DNA of 64,000 bases from Scortum barcoo (lineage: Eukaryota; Chordata; Actinopteri; Centrarchiformes; Terapontidae). A model generated the notes under the pieces. That model saw only the letters and a list, made by a program, of their open reading frames with translations. It searched no databases and had not been told where the DNA came from. A program made the translations under genes and the position numbers. The stretch spans positions 30,290,009 through 30,354,008 of the forward strand of contig CM041537.1 in assembly GCA_023238725.1 (NCBI GenBank), in the 5' to 3' direction. Of the stretch, positions 1-11,400 are shown piece after piece; position 1 is the first letter of the stretch, and every line of letters starts with the position of its first letter.

Positions 1-1115
1 TTGTACTGTGTATGACCGCATCCCTTATGTTCCCACATGAGGAAAGGACAAGGCATGAGAGTGAAAATATCATGCCACTTAATAAATTCAGCTTTTAAAA
101 ATGGATGAAAATATTCCTGAAAATGCAGTGATTAAGTACAAGTTCGGAAATTGTTTTATTAAAAGTCAAAACAGTAGCAATCTTGAATGAAAACTGGATG
201 TGCCAACAAGAATCCACCACGCATGTTCTAAGCCTGTCAAGCTCAGTATCTTCACTGAGTGGTCAGAATGGCGTCCAAAATACCACTGAAAATGAAGCGA
301 TGAGATGACTTTGTCAACAACAGTTTACACAACTAAGACAAGTAAACAAAAGAAGACCAGTGAATTGAGCTAAAAAGCAAGAATAAGACTGAGTGACTGG
401 AGGGAGGAGCTCTGGAGGTGGACTGAAGTGCAGCAGAGACAGATGGGGAGGGAGCTAGAAGCTGTACTCATTCAAATGTTCAACATAGGTCCACTCTCTT
501 CTCAGTTCTTCTGACTGCAGCTTATATGTGGATGCTGGTTTCTGCTGTGAGGACCATAGACTTCTTTATTTTTGTTTTTGTTTGATTGTTTAATTGTTTA
601 AATGTATTGTTGGTTTAAACATCAGGGCTCATGTTACTGTTCCAGAAGTGTATATGCTGACATTTCTGTTTTATTTTGTAGTCTAAAAATATTCTTTAAT
701 TTAATAATATTACAATTTTAAACATTTCAGTTACGATGCAAAACACTACAAATACATATATAAGAATTCAATGCACTGCTATTTAAAGCCAATTTTACAC
801 AATTCTGCTTATAGATTCAGCTATTGCTTTCAGGGCCAGAGTGCTATGCCACAATGCACCTGCTTAACCATTAAAGCTAGTGTCATCTTTTTGTATTGCT
901 AAATTTGTGCATATTTTGGGGAAGTTTTGCAGACTGCAAATAGAAATATTTAATGGTGGTACACCAGAGACTCATTTCTTTCAGATTGCACACACTGAAA
1001 TACACACACATACAACACACATACACACACAAAATACTGGAAATATATAATAATAATTATATAATATAACATTGGAAAACGTTTTTTGACAGATTGAATT
1101 TGGTTCATCTCACAG
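1..1115. other. No gene recognised
   Basis: AT-rich sequence with a broken CA run at about 991-1030. I see no homologous reading frame, repeat boundary or RNA gene. Confidence 0.6.
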
Positions 1116-1162
1116 GTCTGCTAACATGTCTAAGAGGAGATCAGAAGAAGAGCCCAGTACTG
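1116..1162 (+). other. Weak candidate first coding exon (12 codons)
   Basis: An acceptor-like TTCATCTCACAG is followed by an ATG at 1126 with A at -3, twelve codons reading MSKRRSEEEPST, and a GTAATG donor at 1163, phase 1. The charged start resembles N-termini of several fish multigene proteins but is too short to assign, and no downstream exon was found. Could be chance. Confidence 0.15.
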
Positions 1163-2274
1163 GTAATGTAGATACAATAAAAAAGTTTTAACATTTTATT
1201 AGATGTAGATCAATTAACAGCCTGTTTGATAATCCAAAATTCAGCATTCAGCAATCTTTAGTCCATCCACTTTTGTGATGAAATAAACAAACATACCGTT
1301 TTATTTTCTACAAATTAGAGTGTTAGTCATTCCATTAGCTGTAGTAGCAGTATAATTAAATGCCTGGTGACAGCCATTTAACAGTGATGACCCGGGCTCT
1401 TGATGCTTTAAGTGGCAGAACAGGGGTGTGGCTGCGGCTCATAGAGGTTCATGACAGGTTGTAACAGGTATTGGTTTGATGCTAATTGGGGCAGAATTGC
1501 AGTGGGCAAATAAGGCAGCACGAAATTGGCGGTCAGGGACACATTTCAAGGACATCTCAAACAGAGGCATCTGCTGCACTCCTAAGTAATTGCAAACAAA
1601 CACACACTCACATGCACAAGCCTTGGACAAACAGTGGCATCTGTGCTTCTCAGCGGCAGTCCAAGGCAGAGCAGAGAGCGTATCTGTTTTCTGCAACGAG
1701 CTACATCACCTTTCAGAGGGGATTCCACATTCATCAGGCCTTTATCTGTTGGGACAGTGACTTCAGATGGTCTGGGTTCATGTGTGTATATTTTCATCTC
1801 TCCTGCATGCCACATATGAGTCTCTGTCAGTGAAAGGGAAAGTTGGAGGTATGCGAAGGGCAAACTCATCAAACCCAGAAACCCAGCAGGATAGAAAAAC
1901 ACGAAAGGCTCAATCTCGCCTCCTGACTGCTAGAAGCAGGATTAGGACTTCTTACCATGGAACAATGGGTGGCCTGTTGTGCTGATAATGTAACGTTGAT
2001 CTGTTATGCTTTTTCTCCTCTCTGTCTGTCGGCATGGGCTAACTCATTGCTGTTAACTGTTTGAGAAACATAAGCAATGTACATGCCAACATCCCATGAA
2101 GTGATATACTGACAGAGGGTTAGGTCACCAGGCTCCAGATGGTCCTTGATTCCTATATTCAGGAACTGAATAAACAGGATCTGTGTTGGTCTGGATGGGC
2201 ATGATGCAATTGTTTCATCTTTATCATCGTTAGGTGTCAGAGGACATTTTTTGGACTCTTTAGTCTTTTGGTGT
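1163..2274. other. No gene recognised
   Basis: Holds several overlapping open frames of 60-115 codons on both strands (1439-1985) with no recognisable domain; their mutual overlap and composition suggest chance. No repeat boundary was seen until the MITE at 2275. Confidence 0.55.
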
Positions 2275-2501
2275 TTAACCCCAAAACACTAACGTATCAG
2301 TTAGTGACCATCTCTAACGTTGGGTATATTTTACCCGAATATAAGAAATACTTCTCATCAAAATATATTCAACAATACATACATTGTTTTCCCCTATGCA
2401 ACGTCTGATAAAAAAAAAGGTATCATGGGGGACCCTATAAAAACTATAAAGACTACAATCGCGTGGGTGAAAATCACCCGACGTTAGTGTTCTAGGGTTA
2501 A
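2275..2501. mobile_element. piggyBac-like MITE with TTAA target duplications
   Basis: TTAA stands at 2275-2278 and again at 2498-2501. Between them is a 219 bp element (2279-2497) whose ends are inverted: the left end reads CCCCAAAACACTAACGT and the right end, reverse-complemented, CCCTAGAACACTAACGT (15 of 17 identical). TTAA targets and CCC(T)AG termini are the hallmark of piggyBac transposons. Short palindromic arms lie just inside (GGGTATATTTTACCC on the left, GGGTGAAAATCACCC on the right). There is no transposase, so it needs one in trans. Confidence 0.8.
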
Positions 2502-3735
2502 ACAGGCTGCCACCTGCAACAACACCGCAGACATCCAGGAGTACACCAATGTCATCACTGCCTACATCACCAAGTGCACTGATGATGTAACAGTCCTTAA
2601 GACCATCACTGTTCAGGCCTATCAGAGTCAACCAATCAAGCACACAGCACCTCTCCTGCACAGAAATCTCCACCCCTTCCTGGCAAACAGGTGTTGACGC
2701 TGTCCCTGGACAGTGTGAGGAGGACACTCAGCAGGATCAACGCTCACAAAGTTTCTGATCCTGACAACATACCCGGTTGTGTGCTGAGGGACTTTGCCGA
2801 GGAACTCATGAATGTCTTTACAGACATCTTCAACATCTCGCTGAGTCAGGCTGTTGTTCCCACATGCTTCAAAACCACCACCATCGTCCCTGTCCCGAAG
2901 AAGTCGTCACCCTACCGTCTCAACAACTACTGTCCCGTTGCACTCTCTCCTATCCTCATGAAGTGCTTCGAACGGCTAGTATTGAAACACATCAAGTCTG
3001 TCCTCCCACCCTCCCTGGACCCCTTCCAGTTTGCATATCAGTCCAACCGTTCAACCGATGATGCCATCTCCACTGCCCTCCATACAGCCTCACACATCTG
3101 GACACAAAACTCTTACTTTAGAATGATGTTCATAGATTTCAGTTCAGGCATTCAACACAATCATCCCCCAATAGCTCATTCTCAAACTGGACCAGCTGTG
3201 CAACTGGCTCTTGGACTTCCTGACCACAGGCAGTACGGGTTGGCAGGAACACATCCAGTACCACCATACTGAACACGTAAATTGGGGCCCCTCTTGGATG
3301 TGTGCTGAGCCCCCTCCTTTTCACTCTGCTGACCCACGACTGCACACCGTTGCACAGCTCCAACCTCCTCATCAAGTTCGCAGGTGACATGACTGTGGCT
3401 AAAGATGACTACAGACTACAGGAGCGAGGTGAGCTGCCTGGCCTTGTGGTGAGATTGTTGTGGACTTCAGGACTTCAGTCCCCAGCATGCACCTCTGACC
3501 ATCAATGCTGCTACGGTGGAGAGGGTGAGCAGCACCAAGTTCCTGGGTGTGCACATCACAGAGGACCTCTCCTGGACCATCAACACCACCTCACTAGCCA
3601 AGAAAGCCAACCAGCGCCTCTACTTCCTCCGCAAATTGAGAAGAGCCCCAGCTCCTTATCATGTCCACCTTCTACAGAGGTGCAATCGAGAGCATCCTGA
3701 CCAACGGCATCACTGTGTGGTACGGTGCCGTTAAG
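2502..3735 (+). pseudogene. Decayed L2-type LINE reverse-transcriptase fragment
   Basis: From about 2691 an open frame carries the RT N-terminal blocks (DPDNIPGCVLRDFAEE, TTIVPVPKKSS, then FAYQSNRSTDDAI and FIDFSSG), followed by a shift of frame near 3150. The rest survives in other frames: GAP-x-GCVLSPLLF-like sequence near 3290-3330, a damaged F-A-(G/D)-D at about 3379 where the catalytic Asp pair is altered, and KFLGVHITEDLSW near 3540. Compared with the copy at 9.3-12 kb it lacks the endonuclease start and the 3' UTR. Non-functional. Confidence 0.82.
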
Positions 3736-3996
3736 GGCATGTAGAAGAGGGGTTAGAGGTGTATTCTCGGGTTAATTGTGTCAGACAGAAATGGACTGTT
3801 TCTACACCCTCACCAGCAAGGCACACAAGTGCCCATTGAAGAATGTTAGATCATTTGACATGAGTGAAATGACCCACTAAAAACAGAAGAACTGGCAAGG
3901 GCAGTGCACTTCAACACAGGCGTTTGCAGTTATTCTGGTCGATTAGGGCTCTGCCAAAAATGAAGACAGGCAGAGCTATGCTGACAATTAAGTGAG

Positions 3997-4009
3997 GTGA
4001 CTCCATCTA
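3997..4009. repeat. Left target-site duplication of the RTE element
   Basis: GTGACTCCATCTA here is repeated exactly at 7421-7433, flanking the LINE on both sides. Confidence 0.85.
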
Positions 4010-4029
4010 TCCATCCATCCATCCATTTT

Positions 4030-5735
4030 CATCCGCTTGGTCCGGGACCGGGTCGCGGAGGCAGCAGTCTGAGCAGAGATGCCCAGACTTCCCTCACCCC
4101 AGACACTTCCTCCAGCTCTTCCGGGGGGATCCCCGAAGGTGTTCCCAGGCCAGCTGAGAGACAATAGTCTCTCCAGCGTGTCCTGGGTCTTCCCCGGGGC
4201 CTCCTCCCGGTGGGACACGCCTGGAACACCTCCCTAGGGAGGCGTCCAGGGGGCATCCGAAACAGATGCCCAAGCCACCTCAGCTGACTCCTCTCGGTCA
4301 ATGCGAAGGAGCAGGGGCTCTACTCCGAGCTCCTCCCAAGTGACCGAGCTTCTCACCCTATCTCTAAGGGAGCGCCCAGCCACCCTGGGCGGAGGAAACT
4401 CATTTCGGCCACTTGTATCCATGCGATCTTGTCCTTTTGGTCATTACCCAAAGTTCATGACCATAGGTGAGGGTGGGAACGTAGATTGACCGGTAAATCG
4501 AGAGCTTCGCCTTTCGACTCAGCTCCTTCTTCACCATGACGGTCCGGTACACCCTGACCGCATAACTGTGGACGCTGCACCAATCCGCCTGTCAATCTCA
4601 CGCTCCATCTTTCCCTCACTCGTGAACAAGACCCCGAGATACTTGAACTCCTCCACTTGAGGCAGGACCTCTCCACTCACCTGGAGAGGGCACGCCACCC
4701 TTTTCCGGGTCGGTCGAGAACCATGGCCTCGGATTTGGAGGTGCTGATTCTCATCCCAGCCGCTTCACACTCAGGCTGCAAACCGCTCCAGCACACGCTG
4801 AAGGTCCTGGCCTGATGAAGCCATCAGGACAACATCATCTGCAAAAAGCAGAGATGAAATCCTGTGGTTCCCAAACCTGGACTCCCTCCGGCCCCTGGCT
4901 ACTGCCTAGAAATCCTGTCCATAAAGATTATGAACAGGACCGGTGACAAAGGGCAGCCCTGCCGGAGTCCAACATGTACTGGGAACAGGTCTGACTTACT
5001 GCCGGCAATGCGAACTGAACCCAGAATTGCTCCTGCTCCTGGGTCGTACAGAGACCGAACAGCCCTTCTTAGCAAAGGCCCCCGGACCCCATACTCACTG
5101 GAGCACACTCCCCACAGAATACCATCGAGGGACACGGTCGAATGCCTTCTCCACATCCACAAAGCACATGTGGACTGGTTGGGCAAACTCCCATAAACCC
5201 TCCAAGCACCCTGTGGAGGGTATAGAGCTGGTCCAGTGTTCCACGACCAATCGGACGAAAACCGCATTGTTCCTCCTGAATCCGAGGGTCGACTATAGGC
5301 CGAATTCTCCTCTCCAGTACCCTGGCGTAGACCTTCCCGGGAGGCTGAGAAGTGTGATCCCTCTGTAGTTGGAACACACTCTCCGGTCCCCCTTTTTAAA
5401 AAGAGGGACCACCACCCCAGTTTGCCACTCCAGAGGCACTGTCCCCAACCTCCATGCAATGTTGCAGAGGCGTGTCAGCCAAGACAGCCCCACAACATCC
5501 AGAGACTTGAGGTACTCAGGGCGGATCTCATCCACCCCCGGCGCCTTGCCACCGAGGAGCTTACGAACTACCTCAGTGACTTCGGCTTGGGTGATGGACG
5601 AGTCCACCTCAGAGTCCCCAGCCTCTGCTTCCTCACTGGAAGGCAAGTCGGTGGGATTGAGGAGATCCTCGAAGTATTTCTTCCACCGTCCGACAATGTC
5701 CTCAGTTGAGGTCAACAGCTCCCCACCCGCACTGT
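4030..5735 (-). pseudogene. RTE/Rex3-like reverse transcriptase and C-terminus, frameshifted
   Basis: Blocks in order: WKKYFEDLLN and GGKAPGVDEIRPEYLK, VVVPLFKKGDRR with NYRGITLL (5715-5330); VYARVLERRI and EEQCGFRP (to about 5225); then GLRQGCPLSPVLFIIFMDRI (4980-4900); the catalytic F-A-D-D at 4845-4834, intact; and the C-terminal QLRWLGHLFRMPPGRLPREV block (4301-4110). Several indels and stops interrupt it. It copies element RNA into DNA at the nick. Confidence 0.87.
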
Positions 5736-6289
5736 AAACAGTGTTGGCAGAGTACTGCTTCCCCCTTCTGAGGCGCCGGACGGTTTGCCAGAATCTCTTC
5801 GAGGCCGGCGACGATAGTCCTCCTCCATGGCCTCACCGAACTCCTCCCAGACCCGAGTCCGGGCTGCGGCTTGCTTTGGCCTGCCGGTACCTGTCAACTG
5901 CGTCAGGAGTCCCACAGGCCAACATGGTCCGATAGGACTCCTTCTTCAGCCTGACGGCATCCCTTACTTCCGGTGTCCACCACCGGGTTCGGGGGTTGCC
6001 GCCACGACAGGCACCAGAGACCTTGCGTCCACAACTTTCAAACTGCCGCGATCGGCAATGGAGGCAGAGAACATGGTCCACTCGGACTCAATGTCCCCAA
6101 CCTCCCTCGGAATCTGTGAGAAGCTCTTCCGGAGGTGGGAGTTGAAGACCTCCCTGACAGAGGGCTCGGCCAGACGTTCCCAACAGACCCTCACAATACG
6201 TTTGGGTCTGCCAGGTCTGTCCAACTTCCTCCTCTGCCAGCGGAGCCAACTCACCACCAGGTGGTGATCGGTTGACAGCTCAGCCCCTC

Positions 6290-6965
6290 TCTTTACCCGA
6301 AAGTGTCCAAGACGTACGGCCGGAGATCAGATGAAACGACAACAAAGTCGATCATCGACCTCCGGCCTAGGGTGTCCTGGTGCCACGTGCACTGATGGAC
6401 ACCCTTATGCTTGAACATGGTGTTCGTTATGGACAAACCGTGACTAGCACAGAAGTCCAATAACAGAACACCGCTTGGGTTCAGATCGGGGAGGCCGTTC
6501 CTCCCGATCACGCCCCTCCAGGTATCACTGTCGCTTACCCACGTGAGCGTTGAAGTCCCCCAGTAGAACAATGGAGTCCCCAGTCGGAGCACTATCAAGT
6601 ACCCCTCCCAGGGACTCCAAGAAGGCCGGGTACTCTGTACTGCTGTTCGGCCCGTAGGGCACAAACAACAGCAAGAGACCTATCCCCAACCCGAAGGCGC
6701 AGGGAAGCGACCTCTCTGCTTCACTGGGGTGAACTCCAACACGTGGCAGCTGAGCTGGGGAGCTATAAGCAAGCCCACACCAGCTCGCCGACCGCTCACC
6801 CTGGGCAACTCCAGAGTAGTGGAGGGTCCAGCCCCTCTCAAGGAGCTGGGTTCCAGAGCCCAAGCTATGCGTGGAGGTGAGCCCGACTATCTCTAGCCGG
6901 TACCTCTCAACCTCCCGCACTAGATCAGGCTCCTTCCCCCCCAGCGAGGTGACATTCCATGTCCC
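6290..6965 (-). pseudogene. RTE/Rex3-like AP-endonuclease domain, frameshifted
   Basis: One frame (6920-6525) carries REVERYRLEIVGLTSTHSLG and ends in IVLLGDFNAHVG, the G-D-F-N block of apurinic endonucleases. The next frame (6664-6293) continues with DTWRGVIGRNGLPDLN, FCASHGLSITNT, TWHQDT and SMIDFVVV, which hold the catalytic end of the fold. At least one indel near 6525-6540 separates them. This domain nicks the target DNA for target-primed reverse transcription; here it is not translatable as one piece. Confidence 0.85.
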
Positions 6966-7289
6966 TATGGCCAGAGTTTTGTTCCATGGATTGGGTCTCG
7001 TCGAGGCCCCCTGCCACGACTGCTACCCAAACCACATTGCACCGGCCCCTCATGGACCTTCCTGCGGGTGGTGAGCCTACTGGAAGGCGGGCCCACGCCG
7101 CCATTTCGGGCTGAGCCCGGCCGGGTCCCGTGGGCAAAGACCTGCCACCAGGCGCCGTCGCCTGCAGCCCCAACCCCACCCAGGCCTGGCTCCAGGGTGG
7201 GGCCCCGGTAACGCCTAATCCGGGCGACGTGAACGGTCCTTGATATTCTTCTTTTCATGATGGGCTTGTGAACCGCTGACTTAGTCTGG

Positions 7290-7420
7290 CCCGTCACCTA
7301 GGACGTGTTTGCCATGGGACACCCTACCAGGGGCGTAATGCCCCCGACAACAACATAGCTCCTAGGATCATTCGGGCACACAAACCCCTCCACCACTGTA
7401 AGGTGGCGGTTCAAGGAGGG
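7290..7420 (-). promoter_or_regulatory. Folded 5' leader of the RTE element
   Basis: On the minus strand the extreme 5' end can pair: CCCTCC (7420-7415) with GGAGGG (7391-7386), and inside it CCAC (7406-7403) with GTGG (7396-7393). A second unit pairs CCTAGGA (7366-7360) with TCCTAGG (7303-7297), enclosing a GGGGC-ATTAC-GCCCC hairpin (7344-7330). 5' leaders of non-LTR elements often hold ribozymes or promoters; which, if either, applies here is unknown. Confidence 0.45.
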
Positions 7421-7433
7421 GTGACTCCATCTA
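7421..7433. repeat. Right target-site duplication of the RTE element
   Basis: Exact copy of the 13 bp at 3997-4009, abutting the 5' end of the minus-strand element. Confidence 0.85.
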
Positions 7434-7694
7434 CTAACAAGAAAATGTGAAAATAAGAGAAATCACCTGTATGGTTGGAAAATAGGTGTGCAGTATAGTA
7501 GCTTGAATGTGCTGAGACAGGAAGCAAGTTTGATTAAATTTCTACAATTCTGAAGAGTGAAAGCAATTAATAAGGGGTGTTTTGATGCCAACCATACCTC
7601 CCAAAATCATTACATATTAGCATTTCAAAAATAAACTATTTTCTGATCTTCCATTACCACAGGTAAGATTAACTTAGGTTTAGGATTTAAAAAC

Positions 7695-7816
7695 CACTTG
7701 GTTAGGTTTACGGAAAGATTATGGTTTGGGTTAAAATGACTTTAACAGTAAGACACACTTGGTCAAGGTAAAGGAATGATCATGGTCATGGATAAAAGAC
7801 ACCAACATCCACTGCT
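7695..7816. repeat. Two tandem 61 bp units of a dispersed repeat
   Basis: Both units open CACTTGGT (7695 and 7756) and continue with a G-A-A-A/T-GAT-ATGGT core and a TAAAA-GAC end. They are about 70 percent alike by eye. The motif resembles an internally repeated family common in fish genomes, from memory; the family name is not known to me. Confidence 0.45.
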
Positions 7817-8579
7817 TACTGGAAATGGGCACAGTGGTCTCTTGCAATAAAGTTTCCCATTTTGTTGACCCATCCTTTGATCCTAACCTCCAAAAGAACA
7901 TTGCACTATTTCCTTTTTTGTTCCTGATAGCCTTAATTCCTTGTGTCTTGAATTTAAAAATATGTTGCTGAAACAACTGATGACATCTTTACTTGAAAGG
8001 ACAGACTCTTTTATGCACATGATAAAATTTTGATGTTTGTTGAACTGTAGAGCCGATCATTTTTCAGTATAATATGGAAGAAAACCGCGGTGACAATACC
8101 AAAAAGTGAAATCCAAGAAATAGCAGTAATTCCCTTCAGAACTTGGACTGAACTCTTGCTGAGTGTGTGTGTGTGTGTAGGGAAAACTATGCATTAGTGA
8201 TCCACAGACTTCAGTGGTCTGACAGTTGAACTTGTACTCTGTGTGGTAGCTGCAGGTCACAGAGGTCTTGCAGTGCTGTGTGTCTGAATGGGACCATTGC
8301 ATGACTGATTTTCCAGTCTGAAAAAGTGTGTGTGCTCACCAACTGGTCAAGTTACTCCAGCCTCTTCTCTCTGACTGCACGCCTCACTGGGCTAACACTG
8401 TCTGGAGCTCCTCCTGTGTGTGTGCGTGTGAGGGAGAGAGTGTATGAGTGTGTCTTATAGAGAGAGAGACAGACAGAAAGACAGCCAGCCCCAGGGAAGT
8501 AGGATGGTGTGATAACACTCAGAAATGATAGTTTAGCCCTGGAGAGCACTTGACACGCAATATCTCCTTCCCCAGATCA

Positions 8580-8610
<31 letters not shown>

Positions 8611-8623
8611 TACACACACAGCT
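8580..8623. repeat. CA microsatellite
   Basis: ACACAC run of about 13 units, interrupted by TCACATA, then further CA units. Confidence 0.9.
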
Positions 8624-9395
8624 GTCACAGTGAAGGGTAAACAAGCAGCGCCAAGGGCTTTGAGAGCAGGCAAGGAAAGGATTTGTATGTGTGTGTGCCA
8701 GCGTCAGTGCATGGGTGGGAGTGGCGTCTGTGTGTATGTCTGTGTGAAACATAAGTGTTCCAAATTGAGTATATTGCCACTCAAACAATGGACAGTGTGA
8801 GACCAAAGAGAAAAAAGTACACAGTCAACGTGGACATGCAGTTTCCAGATCTCATCTAACATCCTGTCTGAATTTTCCCAATTGCCCTCCTACCTTTCAG
8901 CAGCAGTGTGATGGAACATAAAAATGTCAGACATATAGGCACATCAGGTGGTATGGCAGTGTATATGTGACATGCATATAACTTTTGTTCTGAAATGTTG
9001 TGAATCTTTAAGCCAGGTGTCCTGGAATATTATGAAACTGGCAGGGTGTCTGTAAATGCAAATAGTAGCTCTGTGGACAAAAAGGTATTTCCCCACTACA
9101 AGCATTATGTAAAGGGGGCAAATAATATAATTAACCCACTGGCAGATTTGTATTTATTTATTATATTTTTTTTTTTATTAAGAAAAAAAACTCCTGATCT
9201 CTTAATCTGGGAGAGAATAATTTGCTAAATGTCCCTCTAATAGATATGAATATTATTTTGATACAGTGCTTAATAATTGCACTGTAACAAGACATTGAGC
9301 AGCGGAGGTGGTGGAGGAAAAGAGGGTCGCGGGCCGAGTCCTAGTCCAGGCTGAGGAAACGTGAAAACCGGCCTCCTCTCCCGAGTATTCTTCTG

Positions 9396-9670
9396 GCTAA
9401 TGTTCAGTCTCTGGATAACAAGCTGGATGAACTCCGGAGCAGGATGGCGTTTCAACGGGACATTAAAAACTGTAACGTTTTGGTTTTCACGGAAACTTGG
9501 CCATTCATTGTAGCCGGGGACTTTAACAGCACCAAACTGAGGAAAGTCCTGCCGAGATACTACACCAACACATCAGCTGTCCCACGCGTGGCGAGAACAC
9601 ACTCGATCATGTTTACACCCCTTACGCGGACACGTACAAGCCCTCCCTCGCTCTCCATTCGGAAAATCTG
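9396..9670 (+). pseudogene. L2-type endonuclease with internal deletion
   Basis: The frame reads ANVQSLDNKLDELRSRM, then VLVFTETW and directly FIVAGDFNST. In intact L2-type endonucleases these two blocks are separated by roughly 100 residues, so about 300 bp is missing at 9500, yet the frame is kept. G-D-F-N is at 9516-9527. The downstream part drifts out of frame near 9600. Confidence 0.75.
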
Positions 9671-10289
9671 ACCACGCCTCAGTTCTGCTGCTGCCTTCCT
9701 ATAGGCAGAAATTAAAGAAGCGTGACGGACCGGTGACGCGCGACCATTCAGCAGTGGTCCGACCAATCAGACTCGGCTCTGCGGTGTGTGTGTTTAAGGA
9801 CACAGACATAAACACATACACGGACGCGGTCATTGGATACATCGGAAAATGCATCGATGACGTCGTACCGAGGATTACTGTGCAGACATTCCCAATCAGA
9901 AGCCCTGGGTTAACGGAGAAGTCCGTGCCAAACTTAAAGCACGGACAGACGCCTACAACTCAGGTGATTTGGAGGAGTACAGGAAGTCCAGGTACGCGCT
10001 CCGGAGAGCCATCAGCAGCACAAAGAGACAGTACAGGGACAAAGTGGAGTCTCATTACAAGGGCTCCAACACCAGGAGCATGTGGGCTGGATTAAAAACT
10101 CTGACGGACTACAAAAAGAAGATCAGCAGTGCTGAGGTGATGTCTGCATCTCTGCCTGATGAAGCTGAACACTTTTTATGCGCCGCTTTGAGAGCACCTC
10201 TCCAGCTGTGGAGGTGCAAAAGGCTCAGGAGGACCACTGCCCACCTGTGATATCCAGGGCAGACGTGCGTAGATCATTTAAAACAGATT

Positions 10290-11400
10290 AACAAGATTAA
10301 GGCTCCTGGACCTGACGGCATCCCCGGCCGAGCTCTCAAGGTGTGTGCAGATCAGCTGGCAGACGTCTTTGCAGACATTTTCAACATGTCACTGCTCCAG
10401 TCTGTAGTCCCCACATGCTTCAAGGAGACCATCCATTGTCCCTGTCCCCAAGAAAACCAAAATCCTCTCCCTGAATGACTACCGCCCAGTAGCACTCACC
10501 TCCACCATCATGAAAGTGCTTTGAGCGGTTAGTCAAATCATTCATCACCTCTTCCATCCCGGACTCACTGGACCCACTTCAGTTTGCCTACAGGCCCAAT
10601 AGGTCAACTGAAGATGCCATCGCCCTCACCCTCCACACTGCCCTATCCCACCTGGACCAGAGGGACACATATGTGAGAATGCTGTTCATTGACTACAGCT
10701 CAGCGTTCAACACCATCGTGCCCTCCAAGCTCGTCACCAAGCTCAGAGACCTCGGGCTCAACACCGCCCTCTGTGACTGGATCCTGAACTTCCTGACGGG
10801 CAGACCCCTACCTGTGCAGATGGGCAGCACCACATCCTCCACCCTGACTCTGAACACCGGCGCCCCCCAGGGCTGTGTGCTCAGCCCTCTGCTGTACTCC
10901 CTGTTCACGCATGACTGCGTGGCCACCCACAGCTCCAACACCATCATCAAATTTGCTGACGACACGACCGTCATTGGCCTGATCACCGGCGACAACGAGG
11001 CGGCCTACAGAGAGGAGGTCAGAGCCCTGACATCTTGGTGCCAGGACAACAACCTCCATCTCAACGTCAGCAAAACTAAGGAGCTGATCGTGGACTTCAG
11101 GAGGAGGCAGAGAGAGGAACATGCGCCCCCCTCTCCATCAACGGGACTACGGTGGAGAGAGTCAACAGCTTCAGGTTTCCTCGGGGTTCACATCAGTGAG
11201 GACCTCACCTGGACTCATCACACTGACTTTACATCACAAAGTCAGCCAGACAGCGGCTCTTCTTCCTCCACAGGCTGCGGAGGCTCAGGCTCAACATGGA
11301 CTCCAGGATACTCTGCAGCTTCTACCGGTCACCATAGAGAGGATCCTGACTGGCTGCATCACCGCCTTGGTACAGCAGCTGCCCGCCCTCAACTGTAAGG
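10290..11400 (+). pseudogene. L2-type reverse transcriptase, partly open
   Basis: The longest open part (10673-11398) carries motif A (FIDYSSAFNT), motif B (GAPQGCVLSPLLYSLF) and motif C F-A-D-D at 10952-10963, all intact, then KELIVDFRR. Upstream blocks (PGPDGIPGRALK, SVVPTCFK, FAYRPNRSTEDAIA) lie in other frames because of small indels. Past about 11140 the frame shifts again (FLGVHISEDLTW in one frame, ITGTDLPSMEDLYTQRC in the next, 11430-11480). Confidence 0.88.

Larger units (their letters stand above)
4010..7420 (-). mobile_element. RTE-clade (Rex3-like) LINE, near full length
   Basis: A 3.4 kb minus-strand element. Its 3' end (left) is a run of ATGG units (CCAT on the plus strand, about 4008-4025), the tail style described for fish Rex3. 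Its 5' end is at 7420. An exact 13 bp duplication flanks it. In order it has a folded GC-rich 5' leader, an AP-endonuclease domain (about 6965-6290), a linker, a reverse transcriptase (about 5715-4700) and a C-terminal domain (about 4350-4030). Frameshifts and stops break the single ORF. Base composition is clearly GC-richer than the flanks. The length matches complete RTE elements, so 5' truncation is small or absent. Confidence 0.9.
7434..9289. other. Non-coding stretch with simple repeats
   Basis: Contains the 61 bp tandem pair at 7695-7816, GT runs at 8163-8180 and 8413-8440, a CA run at 8580-8605 and a T/A run at 9165-9190. The open frames on the minus strand here (8057-8806) are largely products of the CA/GT runs. 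No gene recognised. Confidence 0.6.

Noticed and set aside
1439..1985. Cluster of overlapping frames of 60-115 codons on both strands
   Set aside because: All overlap each other in different frames and none shows a domain or splice-supported ends.
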